Source: Lacticaseibacillus zeae DSM 20178 = KCTC 3804
Lineage (GTDB): Bacteria; Bacillota; Bacilli; Lactobacillales; Lactobacillaceae
Length of the DNA: 64,000 nt
Direction: 5' to 3'
Assembly (NCBI RefSeq): GCF_000260435.1
Contig: NZ_BACQ01000036.1
Coordinates: 1 to 64,000, forward strand
Part shown: positions 33,193-41,498 of the stretch, piece by piece
Position numbering within the stretch: the stretch's first letter is position 1
Layout of the letters: each line of letters opens with the position of its first letter
The notes under the pieces: generated by a model
Told to the model about the DNA's origin: nothing
Seen by the model: only the letters and a program-made list of their open reading frames with translations
Database searches by the model: none
Program-made: the position numbers and the translations under genes

Positions 33193-34536
33193 ATGGGGAC
33201 GACATCGAAGCAACCTGTCACCAAACCGGCAACGAAACCGATTGTGTACCTGTTTGCCATTCTGGGCGGTTTTGCCGGGTTGTTATATGGCTACGATTCA
33301 GGCGCCATTTCGCTGGCCTTGCCGTCGATTACCACTGCATTCGGCTTAAATTCAGCAGAAAAAGGTTTGGTCGTTTCGTTTCTGCTGTTCGGCGCGTTGC
33401 CGTCTATCGTTGTTTTTACCGCGATGGAGAAGAAAATTGAACGCCGCAATGTTTTAGTCCTCGGCGGGATCATTTTCATTGCCGGCAGTATTTTCAGCGC
33501 GTTATCAACGGATACCGTGATGTTGATGATTGCCCGCTTTGTCCTCGGGGTTGCGGCCGGGATCGCCAATATGTATGGTTTGATCTATCTTTCCGAATTG
33601 GCGCCGGCCCATATTCGCGGGTTAATGTCGTCGCTTTACCAATTGAGTGTCAACGTCGGGATTCTGGCGGCTTATGCTGTTGGTGCCTATAACCTGCCGA
33701 CTGATAGTTGGCGGTGGACGCTGGGACTCGGGGCCGTGCCGGCAGCGGTTTTTGCGATTGGCATGATGTTGTCGCCACAAAGTCCGCGTTGGTTGATTCG
33801 TGATCAGAAAGTTGACAAAGCGCGTCAGGTTTTAAAACGGGTCCGTGCCACTGACGATGAAGTTGAATCGGAAATTCAGGATATCCAGGATAGCTTGAAG
33901 TCCCAAGAAGCCGGGATGCGTGAGCTGTTTGGCGCCTTTAGACCGGCGATGTTGCTGCTGTTTACCTTGACGTTCTTTCAAGTGTTTACCGGTATCAACG
34001 CTGCGGTATATTATGCCCCTGAGATTTTCCACAACTTAGGGATGGCCAATGCCAGCATCATTGCCGATTTTGCAGTCGGCAGCGCATTGGTGATTTCAAC
34101 GTTGATGTCGCTACCGTTTATCGATCGGTTGGGGCGGAAAAAGTTGCTGGAAATCAGTCTCGCCGGTCAAGTGCCGCCTGCCATCGTGTTGTGTCTGTGG
34201 TCCAACGATGCGACGATTGCGATCATTGCGATCTTCGTGTATGTCTTTGCTTTCGGGTTCGGATTAGGACCGGTCTTTTGGTCATATGTGCCGGAGATTC
34301 TTCCATTAAAAGCGCGGGCGTTGGGGATGGGGGTCATTACGTTTACGCAGTATCTGTTTAATGGCCTACTGTCGTTGATTTTCCCGATGATGCTGGAAGC
34401 GTTAGGGATTAACGTCTTTTACATTTTTGCGGCGTTGTCGGCGCTGGCGGTAGTTTATATTCATCGGAACGTCCTAGAGACTAAGGGGCGGACATTGGAA
34501 GACATCGAACATTATTGGGAAACCAAGCATGCGTGA
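33193..34536 (+). CDS. MFS sugar porter, probable fucose permease
   Basis: Predicted 447-residue permease of the sugar porter family with 12 membrane segments. Motifs: GYDSGAISLALP in segment 1, the RFVLGVAAGIANMYGLIYLSELAP stretch (R-x-x-x-G then E in the family PESPR region), PQSPRWLIRDQ after segment 6, and LETKGRTLEDIE at the C-terminus. That last motif is typical of XylE/GalP-type proton symporters rather than of the FucP family. Position in the fuc operon points to L-fucose uptake, but specificity cannot be read from sequence. GGAGGCG precedes the ATG. Confidence 0.85.
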   Translation: MGTTSKQPVTKPATKPIVYLFAILGGFAGLLYGYDSGAISLALPSITTAFGLNSAEKGLVVSFLLFGALPSIVVFTAMEKKIERRNVLVLGGIIFIAGSIFSALSTDTVMLMIARFVLGVAAGIANMYGLIYLSELAPAHIRGLMSSLYQLSVNVGILAAYAVGAYNLPTDSWRWTLGLGAVPAAVFAIGMMLSPQSPRWLIRDQKVDKARQVLKRVRATDDEVESEIQDIQDSLKSQEAGMRELFGAFRPAMLLLFTLTFFQVFTGINAAVYYAPEIFHNLGMANASIIADFAVGSALVISTLMSLPFIDRLGRKKLLEISLAGQVPPAIVLCLWSNDATIAIIAIFVYVFAFGFGLGPVFWSYVPEILPLKARALGMGVITFTQYLFNGLLSLIFPMMLEALGINVFYIFAALSALAVVYIHRNVLETKGRTLEDIEHYWETKHA

Positions 34537-34548
34537 GAGGGTGAAGTG

Positions 34549-34986
34549 ATGCTGAAGCATATTCCAAAACAGTTGTCACCGGCGCTGGTTGAGACGTTGA
34601 TGGAGATGGGGCATGGCGACGAGATTTTGTTGGCGGATGCTAATTATCCGGCGCGAACGAATAATGCGCGGGTGATTCGGGCTGATGGGCTGACGATTCC
34701 GACGCTGTTGCAAGGCATTTTGACGCTGATGCCACTGGATCCGTATGCGGATTATCAGGCGGTGGTTCAAGCGGTTGTGCCGGGCGACAAGAACGTTCCG
34801 GAAGGTGAGCCGCCGATCTGGCACGAGTATCGCGCCGAGCTCGCCAAGGCATTTCCGGAGTTTCACCTAAAGTCGCTGGAGCGGTTTGACTTTTACGATC
34901 ATTCCAAGCAGTGCTTCGCCATTGTGCAAACTGGCGAGCAGGCATTGTACGGGAATTTGATTTTGAAAAAGGGTGTCATTGCGTAG
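34549..34986 (+). CDS. fucU: L-fucose mutarotase
   Basis: Predicted 145-residue RbsD/FucU-family protein that interconverts fucose anomers, supplying the form used by FucI. Motifs: the N-terminal LKHIPKQLSPALVETLMEMG block with the catalytic-site GHGDEILLADANYP. ATG at 34549 is chosen over GTG at 34546, with AGAGGGTGAA upstream. It is the last gene of the + strand fuc operon, 12 bases after the permease gene, and precedes a structured repeat and a terminator. Confidence 0.92.
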   Translation: MLKHIPKQLSPALVETLMEMGHGDEILLADANYPARTNNARVIRADGLTIPTLLQGILTLMPLDPYADYQAVVQAVVPGDKNVPEGEPPIWHEYRAELAKAFPEFHLKSLERFDFYDHSKQCFAIVQTGEQALYGNLILKKGVIA

Positions 34987-35027
34987 CGGTAAGGGTGGAA
35001 AACTAAAAAGGTGGGCAATGAGTTACT

Positions 35028-35208
35028 TGCCGTGCCAAACTCCGCGATCTCCGGCCAGCTTGGGCTGGAACGTGGTGGGCACGACTTTGAACCCGCAAAA
35101 ACCGCGGTTTCAAAGCTCGGCCTTGTTGTAGGCGGGGCAAAGACCGCCCCACCAACAACAATTTCACCACTGAGCCCATCTGGCCTCCGATCGCTTCGCC
35201 TTGGCACT
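35028..35208 (+). repeat. Two-hairpin intergenic repeat, copy 3
   Basis: 181-base copy starting TGCCGTGCCAAACTCCGC and ending CCTTGGCACT. First hairpin: CTTTGAA with TTTCAAAG around a CCGC/GCGG core. Second: TTGTTG/CAACAA with GGGGC/GCCCC, as in copy 1. It follows fucU. Confidence 0.8.
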
Positions 35209-35262
35209 AGGGAGTCTTTACAGCATCTTGAATTGGCAAGTGAAACTTTTGATAATTCATAA

Positions 35263-35300
35263 AAGCCGAACATTTCCCAATGGGAGTGTTCGGTCTTTTT
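35263..35300 (+). terminator. Rho-independent terminator of the fuc operon
   Basis: AGCCGAACA pairs with TGTTCGGT (inner CCCA/TGGG), then TTTTT. It lies after the repeat copy downstream of fucU. Confidence 0.8.
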
Positions 35301-35337
35301 GCGGCTTAGCCTAACCGAAGTATTAACCGTAAACAGC

Positions 35338-35357
35338 AAAAAAGCCGCTTCGGCCTA
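35338..35357 (-). terminator. Rho-independent terminator of fucA
   Basis: On the minus strand GGCCG AAG CGGCT is followed by TTTTTT. It is about 50 bases after the fucA stop and faces the fucIKPU terminator. Confidence 0.8.
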
Positions 35358-35408
35358 GTTGTCTTTTGATACAACTGGGATAAAGCGACGTTGGGTCTGG
35401 ATCATACC

Positions 35409-36209
35409 CTATTTGACGGTGCTGGCTGGTGCGACTTCGCCTGGCTGCATTTCGCTGGCTGGGCGTTGGGGATTTTTGGGTAATGGGACTTGCTTGGCTT
35501 TGATTGGGATGCCGGGGACGGCGATGGGTGGGACTTCTTTGTAGGGTTTTTGATAATTTTGGCCGCAGGAGTGGTAGTCGTCGAGTAGGCCTAGTTTGAT
35601 GAAGATGGCTTGCTGATAGGCGATGCGGGCGTTCCATTCCAAGGTTTCCATGATGCGCGCCGCAATGTGGAGATCGGTGCTGGTGATGAGGATGCCGTGG
35701 CTGTCTAATAGGAAGACATTTTCCATTGCCTTGTCGCCGATTTTTTTCAAAGCCTTGTAGACGGTGTTGGCGAGTTCCATGGACGTTGCCGGGGCAAATG
35801 GCAGCACGCGGATGCGGCCTAGCTCGCGGGTGGCTTCGGTGACGTTGGGCATATCGAGTCCGGCAGTGGCCCAGAACATGGACTCTTCTGCGTGCGAATG
35901 ATAAACGCAGCGAATGCCCGGATGCGCGTTGTAGGCTTTTTCGTGCATGTTGACTTCACGCGTCACATCGCCGACACCGTCGATTTTTTGGCCGGTCTCG
36001 GCATCGATGACCAGAATCTGCGCCGGATGTAGTTCGGAGTAATAAGTTTCGGACATAAACGTCGGGGTCATGAGGATGTAGGGATGTTCCTGTTCGTCAA
36101 AAACCTTAACCGACATGTTGCCGCCTGCGACGTTGGTATCTTTGCGATCGAACATGACTCTGACTGTGTGGGCAAGATCGTCACGTTCCGCCTGAAACAT
36201 CATTTCCAT
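35409..36209 (-). CDS. fucA: L-fuculose-1-phosphate aldolase, class II
   Basis: Predicted 266-residue zinc aldolase that splits fuculose 1-phosphate into dihydroxyacetone phosphate and L-lactaldehyde. The phosphate-binding GGNMSVK and the zinc motif YHSHAEES are family signatures, and LDSHGILITS carries a further ligand. Start: the ATG at 36209 is preferred, with GGAAGGAAG before it; upstream in-frame codons lack one. It is on the minus strand opposite fucI-fucU, next to the divergent DeoR regulator, so the fuc genes form two converging units. The C-terminal 40 residues are rich in proline and lysine and extend past the usual family core. Confidence 0.88.
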   Translation of the reverse strand: MEMMFQAERDDLAHTVRVMFDRKDTNVAGGNMSVKVFDEQEHPYILMTPTFMSETYYSELHPAQILVIDAETGQKIDGVGDVTREVNMHEKAYNAHPGIRCVYHSHAEESMFWATAGLDMPNVTEATRELGRIRVLPFAPATSMELANTVYKALKKIGDKAMENVFLLDSHGILITSTDLHIAARIMETLEWNARIAYQQAIFIKLGLLDDYHSCGQNYQKPYKEVPPIAVPGIPIKAKQVPLPKNPQRPASEMQPGEVAPASTVK

Positions 36210-36251
36210 TTTGAATAACTTCCTTCCATGATTGATTACCGTCATTATAGT

Positions 36252-36265
36252 TGAAAACGCTGTCG
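36252..36265. promoter_or_regulatory. cre-like site, fucA side
   Basis: TGAAAACGCTGTCG matches the CcpA consensus except the last base. It is about 45 bases upstream of the fucA start. Confidence 0.5.
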
Positions 36266-36348
36266 TAGCGGCGCTTGGCGAACATTCTGGCTAAAGCGCG
36301 GGAAACGCGGCAAAGAAGCTTCATAATTCGCCACAAAGCGTCATTTCT

Positions 36349-36362
36349 TGCAACCGCTTTCT
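36349..36362. promoter_or_regulatory. cre-like site, regulator side
   Basis: TGCAACCGCTTTCT matches the CcpA consensus at most positions, with the final CA replaced by CT. It is about 45 bases upstream of the DeoR-type regulator start, within the same divergent gap as the fucA site. Confidence 0.45.
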
Positions 36363-36404
36363 CAGCCCTTTAAACTGTGTAAGGGTGAATAGGGGGACGA
36401 TATT

Positions 36405-37160
36405 GTGTTTAAAAATGAAAGGCTCAATCGGATCATGACGATTCTGGAGCATAAAAAAGTGGTCAGTACGACGGATTTGGAGAAAACGTTATTTGTTAGC
36501 AATTCCACATTGCGCCGGGATTTAATGACTTTAGAGCGACTGGATAAGGTGCACCGCAGTTTTGGTTATGTTGAGTTGGTGAAAGCAGACAATCTGGAAT
36601 TGCCGTATCTGTTTCGGGGACAGGAGCGAGCGCCGGAGAAGCATCGAATTGCCGCCACGGCGAGCGTGTTTCTCGGCGATAATCAGGCGATTTTCATTGA
36701 TTCAAGTTCAACGGCTTCTTTTCTGGCACCATTCCTTGCCAAGCTGAACCATGTCATCGTGATTACCAATGGATTGCGGATTGCGGTTGAACTTGACGGC
36801 TTGCCGAGTATCAAGACCTTTGTCACCGGCGGCCGGTTGCGCAATGGTGCGGGCTCGATTATCGGGGATGATGCGATTGGTTTTCTTAATAATTTTCGGG
36901 CGAACCTGTTCTTCATGTCGTGTGTCGGCTTAACCAACGATGGCGTCTTCATGTCCAGCCAGGAGCAGTCCAGTGTGAAGCGCGCCATGATGCAACATGC
37001 GGAAAAAACGATCCTGCTGTGCGATCACTCAAAATACAACGTTAAAAGTTATTACCGCCTGTGTCACGAAGATGAGCTGGAAGCCGTCGTTTCGGACGCG
37101 CGACCGGATCAACCACTGGCGACGAGTTTGGAAAAAGCAGGCGTTGAGGTGTTGGTTTAA
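36405..37160 (+). CDS. fucR: DeoR-family regulator of fucose genes
   Basis: Predicted 251-residue repressor. The DeoR helix-turn-helix is at residues 5-55 (RLNRIMTILEHKKVVSTTDL, then FVSNSTLRRDLMTLERLDKV). The sugar-phosphate-binding C-terminal domain has DSSSTASFL, VITNGLRIAVEL, FVTGGRLRNG and a DHSKYN segment. GTG at 36405 follows AGGGGGACG. It is divergent from fucA and probably controls both fuc units in response to a phosphorylated intermediate such as fuculose 1-phosphate. The symbol is by context. Confidence 0.87.
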   Translation: MFKNERLNRIMTILEHKKVVSTTDLEKTLFVSNSTLRRDLMTLERLDKVHRSFGYVELVKADNLELPYLFRGQERAPEKHRIAATASVFLGDNQAIFIDSSSTASFLAPFLAKLNHVIVITNGLRIAVELDGLPSIKTFVTGGRLRNGAGSIIGDDAIGFLNNFRANLFFMSCVGLTNDGVFMSSQEQSSVKRAMMQHAEKTILLCDHSKYNVKSYYRLCHEDELEAVVSDARPDQPLATSLEKAGVEVLV

Positions 37161-37225
37161 AGGTGCGTTAAAATGGCTGCCAAGCGAGCCGTTCGCTTGA
37201 ATAATCCAGGTTATTGCATAACAAT

Positions 37226-37239
37226 GATTGTGCACAATC
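37226..37239. promoter_or_regulatory. Palindrome upstream of the catalase gene
   Basis: GATTGTGCACAATC is a perfect 14-base palindrome, 54 bases before the ATG. A stress or redox regulator could bind here; none is identified. A TCTAAT-like -10 lies next to it. Confidence 0.5.
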
Positions 37240-37255
37240 TAATAGTTAGATCATC

Positions 37256-37273
37256 GAACCGGAGCGCCGGTTC
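37256..37273 (+). promoter_or_regulatory. Leader hairpin of the catalase gene
   Basis: GAACCGG AGCG CCGGTTC forms a 7-pair stem between the palindrome and the ribosome binding site. No T-run follows, so it is not a terminator; it may stabilise the mRNA 5' end. Confidence 0.4.
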
Positions 37274-37292
37274 ACGCTCAGGAGGTACTCAA

Positions 37293-38753
37293 ATGACAGA
37301 TAAACTAACCACAGGCGAAGGTCAAGCGTGGGCGGATAACAATCATAGTCTGACCGCTGGCGAACGCGGGCCAGTGTTGTTGCAGGATTATCAATTGCTG
37401 GAGAAACTGGCCCATTTTAACCGGGAACGCATTCCGGAACGTGTTGTGCATGCGAAAGGTGCAGGTGCTAAAGGTGTGTTCAAGTTGACGCATGACATGA
37501 AGGCGTACACGAAGGCAGACCTGTTTAATGGCGTTGGCAAAGAAACGCCGATTTTATTGCGGTTTTCGCAGGTTGCCGGTGAAAGTGGGTATCCCGACAC
37601 GATCCGTGACGTTCGCGGGTTTGCGCTGAAGTTTTACACGCAAGTCGGTAATTATGACATCGTCGGCAACAACACGCCGGTCTTTTTCGTCAATGATCCG
37701 TTGAAGTTTCCTGATTTTATTCATTCGCAAAAACGTGATCCGCGCACGCATCGACGCGATAACAACATGCAGTGGGATTTCTGGGCGCATTCACCGGAAA
37801 GCACCCATCAAGTGACTTATCTGATGGGCGACCGCGGCAATCCCGCGAGCTATCGCACCATGAACGGTTATGGCAGCCACACCTTTAAGTGGGTCAATGC
37901 GCAAGGCGAGGCTTACTGGGTTAAGTATCACTTCATCAGCCAACAAGGGGTTCAGAATATGACCGATGAAGTAGCTGCAAAAATAGCCGGAACCGATACT
38001 GATTATCTGCAAAATGACTTATTCAGCGCCATTGAAACGGGCAACTTCCCCAAGTGGACGGTCTATGTCCAAATTTTGCCGTATCAGGAGGGGTTAGATT
38101 ATAAGTACGACATTTTTGATGTCACCAAAGTGGTTTCTCATCACGACTATCCGCTGATTGAAGTTGGTGAGTTTACTTTGAATGAAAATCCGGAAAATTA
38201 TTTTACCGATGTCGAAGAAGCAGCCTTTTCGCCAGCTAACTTTGTTCCGGGAATTGAAGCATCTCCGGATAAGCTGCTGCAAGGGCGATTGTTTGGGTAC
38301 AAGGATGCGGAACGTTATCGACTCGGCGCCAATTACGAGCAGTTGCCGGTCAATCGGCCGTTGAATCCAGTGCACAATTATGCGCGTGATGGTTTCATGG
38401 CTGCCAAGCAGGATCGATCGGTTAACTATGAACCTAATTCACATGGTGGTCCTGAAGAAGACCACAGCGCCCGGATCCATCAAGATGCTGTCAATGGCAA
38501 AATCGGCAACTATAAACCTTACGACGAGGATAACTTCTCGGCAGCCGGTCGCCTGTATCGGGTCATGAGCGAAGACGAGCGCACCCGCCTGGTCACCACG
38601 ATTGTCAATAACCTCAAGCAGGTAACGAGCCAGGAAGTCCGCGTCCTCGCTGCGCATAACTTCTACAAAGCCGATCCTGAATACGGCAGTCGCGTTGCGG
38701 AACAGCTCGGGCTGCGGATTGAAGACGTGAAGGCGGGAAAAGCCGAAGCCTAA
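37293..38753 (+). CDS. katA: Heme-dependent catalase
   Basis: Predicted 486-residue monofunctional catalase that breaks down hydrogen peroxide to water and oxygen. Family motifs: [20 protein letters not shown] with the distal histidine, [18 protein letters not shown], the [12 protein letters not shown] segment, and the proximal heme ligand signature [17 protein letters not shown] with its tyrosine. Length suits small-subunit catalases. ATG at 37293 follows GGAGGTACTC; an open frame upstream lacks a site. Most lactobacilli cannot make heme, so activity would need heme from outside; that is general knowledge of the group. It has its own upstream palindrome and a strong terminator. Confidence 0.94.
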   Translation: MTDKLTTGEGQAWADNNHSLTAGERGPVLLQDYQLLEKLAHFNRERIPERVVHAKGAGAKGVFKLTHDMKAYTKADLFNGVGKETPILLRFSQVAGESGYPDTIRDVRGFALKFYTQVGNYDIVGNNTPVFFVNDPLKFPDFIHSQKRDPRTHRRDNNMQWDFWAHSPESTHQVTYLMGDRGNPASYRTMNGYGSHTFKWVNAQGEAYWVKYHFISQQGVQNMTDEVAAKIAGTDTDYLQNDLFSAIETGNFPKWTVYVQILPYQEGLDYKYDIFDVTKVVSHHDYPLIEVGEFTLNENPENYFTDVEEAAFSPANFVPGIEASPDKLLQGRLFGYKDAERYRLGANYEQLPVNRPLNPVHNYARDGFMAAKQDRSVNYEPNSHGGPEEDHSARIHQDAVNGKIGNYKPYDEDNFSAAGRLYRVMSEDERTRLVTTIVNNLKQVTSQEVRVLAAHNFYKADPEYGSRVAEQLGLRIEDVKAGKAEA

Positions 38754-38798
38754 AGCCAGGATTTACGCAACCAAGTGTCAGCGAATGATAGCAAAAGA

Positions 38799-38862
38799 AA
38801 AAGCTGAGATAAAAAGTCACACCTGCTCAGTTTCGACAGGGAGACTTTTCATCTCAGTTTTC
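38799..38862. terminator. Bidirectional terminator
   Basis: AAAGCTGAGAT and AAAAGTC pair with GACTTTT and ATCTCAGTTTT across a 20-base centre. It lies between the convergent catalase and MFS genes and has A/T-runs on both sides. Confidence 0.8.
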
Positions 38863-38892
38863 TTTAGGTTTCGAGATTAGCCGCTATGACGA

Positions 38893-40287
38893 TTAGGCAT
38901 CGTGACTTGCGACCTGGTTTTGGGCATGTCTGGTTTTTAAGCCGATCGCAATTGCAATATCGCCAATGATGGCTAAGATCAGCAGGAACCAAAAGGCGTG
39001 CTGGGCGCCGATAGCTGTTGTATGGGCGGTGGCTGTCGGAACCTGCGCCAGTGCAACGATTAAAGAAACGCAGGCGGTACCCAGTGCGGCGGAAAACTGC
39101 TGCATGGTGTTGAAAATCGCATTGCCATCGGCTGTTTCCGTTTGAGTTAGCTGGGCCTGGCCGCTTGTCATGATGTTCCCCATGGCAAAGCCAGTGCCTA
39201 GCATTACCGCTGCATAACCTAACATCAAGATGACCGGCGTTGCGGTTAAGGCGGTGGCCAGTAACAACAGAATACCGACCAGTTGTAAGGCTAAGCCAAT
39301 AAAAATCGGCTTGCCGGGGCCTAGATTGTCATACAACTTGCCGCTCATCGGTGCCATGCAAGCGCCTAATGCCGCACCGGGTAGCAGTAGCAAGCCTGCC
39401 GTAAATGAACTCGTATGGTTGACGAGTTGCAGGTAGTTCGGCAAGACAAAGGCAAAGCCGACGTTAATGATCTGAATGATAAGGAAGGTGACAACATGCC
39501 AGTCAAATGACCAGTTTTTCAACAAATGCAGATTGATTAAAGGCTCTTTGACATGCAATGACCGCCATGCATAGCCAACGAGCCCCAAGCCGGCAACCAC
39601 ACCGTAAATTGCAGCCTGGCCTGGCGCGTTTTCGATGCGATTAAGGCCTAAAATGGCGCCGGCAAAAAAGATCGTGATCAAGAGCCATGCGATAACGTCT
39701 AGATGAACATGGACCGGCTTGGTGACTTGCGTAATCGAAAACAGCCCGAGAAACAAGGCAATCACCATGACGACTAGCAGGAAAATAAAGATGAGATGCC
39801 AATTTAAATCCACCAAAACCCCGCCATAAGTTGGCCCGAGTGCTGGCGCAATGGCCGTTACCAACGTGCCAATGCCCATCAAAAACCCGATTTTATCCAG
39901 CGGAGCCTGTTCCAGAATAATATTGAACATTAAAGGTAAGGCAATCCCGGTGCCGCAGCCTTGAATCAGCCGACCAATCAGTAAAAGCGCAAAATCATTT
40001 GCAACACTACAAATGGCTAAGCCGAGGATGAAAAAAGCTGTTGCGGTTAAGAAAAGCTGCTTGGTGGTAAAGCGGCGTTTTAAAAATCCGGAAATAGGGA
40101 CAATGATTGACACGACTAACAAATACCCAGTGGTTAGCCATTGAATCGTGCCTGTATTGACCTGAAATTGTTTCATTAAAGTCGGGAAGGTGACATTCAT
40201 GGCGGTTTCGATGAGGACACCACAAAACGCCATGAGGCCAGTGGCGAGAATCGAGAGATACAATTTAGCTGATACTTTTCTTGTCAT
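38893..40287 (-). CDS. MFS multidrug exporter, DHA2 (14-segment) type
   Basis: Predicted 464-residue membrane exporter. It has about 14 hydrophobic segments and DHA2-type features: MNVTFPTLMKQFQVNTGTIQ early, QWLTTGYLLVVSIIVPISG (segment 2), LIGRLIQGCGTGIALPL in segment 4 and LGPTYGGVL (the antiporter motif C region) in segment 5. Substrates are unknown. ATG at 40287 follows GGAGG on the minus strand. It is divergent from a MarR regulator with a perfect palindrome between them, so expression is probably raised by a toxic ligand of that repressor. Confidence 0.9.
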   Translation of the reverse strand: MTRKVSAKLYLSILATGLMAFCGVLIETAMNVTFPTLMKQFQVNTGTIQWLTTGYLLVVSIIVPISGFLKRRFTTKQLFLTATAFFILGLAICSVANDFALLLIGRLIQGCGTGIALPLMFNIILEQAPLDKIGFLMGIGTLVTAIAPALGPTYGGVLVDLNWHLIFIFLLVVMVIALFLGLFSITQVTKPVHVHLDVIAWLLITIFFAGAILGLNRIENAPGQAAIYGVVAGLGLVGYAWRSLHVKEPLINLHLLKNWSFDWHVVTFLIIQIINVGFAFVLPNYLQLVNHTSSFTAGLLLLPGAALGACMAPMSGKLYDNLGPGKPIFIGLALQLVGILLLLATALTATPVILMLGYAAVMLGTGFAMGNIMTSGQAQLTQTETADGNAIFNTMQQFSAALGTACVSLIVALAQVPTATAHTTAIGAQHAFWFLLILAIIGDIAIAIGLKTRHAQNQVASHDA

Positions 40288-40303
40288 AAAAACCTCCGTT
40301 GTG

Positions 40304-40325
40304 TATAGTTCTATATAGAACTATA
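40304..40325. promoter_or_regulatory. MarR operator, perfect palindrome
   Basis: Perfect 22-base palindrome with half site TATAGTTCTAT, lying in the divergent gap 17 bases before the MFS gene and about 90 before the MarR gene. AT-rich palindromes of this size are typical MarR sites. Confidence 0.75.
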
Positions 40326-40416
40326 TGCTACTATAGCGACTTATTTTTCTGAAAGCAAGTTATTTAAGCAGATGGCTGGTTTTGGACCAGCAGTAATTCA
40401 GATAATGGAGGATATA

Positions 40417-40860
40417 ATGACTGATTCGATAGGTATCTTGGTCAAGAAACTGAATAACGATCTGCAACGATATGCAGATCGCGAGGCCAAGCAAATGGGA
40501 TTGACGCAGGTACAGATGAGCATCATCGATTTTTTGGCACGCAACGATTCGCACCGCAGTCTTTACCAAACCGATGTTGAGCGGGAATTCAATATTCAAA
40601 AGTCATCGGCCACGGCACTGTTACAGCTTATGGAACGTAAAGCGCTGATTGTTCGAACGCCATCAAAAGAGGACGCCCGGTATAAAGCGATTCAGCTAAC
40701 CCCTAAGGCGCAACATGATGCGGCGCATATTCGTGCGTACTTTGAACAGAATGATGCTTTTTTGCGGGAAGCTTTGGGGGGCAATGCGGATGTCGTGATG
40801 ACGGCGCTAGTGCATCTGCAGCAGGTGATGGCAGGTAAGCTTGCGCAGGTGGACGGGTGA
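40417..40860 (+). CDS. MarR-family transcriptional regulator
   Basis: Predicted 147-residue winged-helix repressor. The recognition region is VEREFNIQKSSATALLQLME (residues 50-70) and the wing is RTPSKEDARYKAIQLT, a standard MarR pattern. ATG at 40417 is chosen because TGGAGGATATA precedes it; the frame is open to 40372 but without a site. It is divergent from the MFS exporter and very likely represses it through the palindrome at 40304. Confidence 0.92.
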   Translation: MTDSIGILVKKLNNDLQRYADREAKQMGLTQVQMSIIDFLARNDSHRSLYQTDVEREFNIQKSSATALLQLMERKALIVRTPSKEDARYKAIQLTPKAQHDAAHIRAYFEQNDAFLREALGGNADVVMTALVHLQQVMAGKLAQVDG

Positions 40861-41067
40861 TAATCTGAGAGTCGACAGACTGAAGATATCAAGAGGCCAT
40901 TTTAAGCTAGATACTTCCTCTTCATTTTCATCTATGCAAGTAACGGGTCAAAAATTTGCAATTATCAATCAGCCATCCTAGAATTTGAGCAATAAGAAAC
41001 TGAACCAAGTTTACCGCTATGGTGGTATTTTGCGATGGTTACTGATTGAAAAAGGGGGCAATGAAGA

Positions 41068-41385
41068 ATGACGCGTACGAAGAAAATGCTAGTCGTTGTT
41101 GGCGCACTCATTGTTATGGGTGCAGTAGCGCTACTTTCAGTCCACAATGAATGGACGGATCGAATCAATCCGTTTATCAACGAAGAAACAAGTTATGCTA
41201 GGGTACCTTTGAAGACCCAGACCTATCAGGACGTTAAGATTTACTCGAAAACGGGCCAAAAGCTTTCTTATACGCTGAAGCATGTCAAAGGCTATGATGC
41301 CACGCAGCAATATGCTGCCATCCAACACAAAGGCCAGTATGTGAAGCATCTTTCGTACGTTGCTAAAGCGCCGTTTGTCGAGTGA
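41068..41385 (+). CDS. yxeA: YxeA-family small exported protein
   Basis: Predicted 105-residue protein with an N-terminal signal or membrane segment (residues 6-24) and a soluble part that resembles YxeA-type proteins of unknown role (TYQDVKIYSKTGQKLSYTLK). AAAGGGGGCA precedes the ATG. The C-terminal end SYVAKAPFVE and the following terminator are repeated at 47300, beyond the next gene, which shows that this locus took part in a duplication. The 207 bases upstream hold no recognisable element. Confidence 0.75.
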   Translation: MTRTKKMLVVVGALIVMGAVALLSVHNEWTDRINPFINEETSYARVPLKTQTYQDVKIYSKTGQKLSYTLKHVKGYDATQQYAAIQHKGQYVKHLSYVAKAPFVE

Positions 41386-41407
41386 TTGAAACAGCGCCTT
41401 GAAATGA

Positions 41408-41459
41408 AACAAGCCCTCTGGTCGAGCGCCGATACGGCATCTCGATCAGGGGGCTTGTT
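41408..41459. terminator. Bidirectional terminator, copy A
   Basis: AACAAGCCCTCTGGTCGAG pairs with CTCGATCAGGGGGCTTGTT around a 14-base loop, with T-rich flanks on both strands. It lies between the convergent yxeA and first adhesin genes. An almost identical copy is at 47358. Confidence 0.85.
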
Positions 41460-41498
41460 GCGTTACTTATGGAGGATTTTCAGGTTACCTGACTTTTC

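Noticed and set aside
37173-37292. Extended N-terminus of the catalase from 37173
   Set aside because: GGAGGTACTC places the start at 37293; the upstream part covers the palindrome and hairpin and lacks family similarity.
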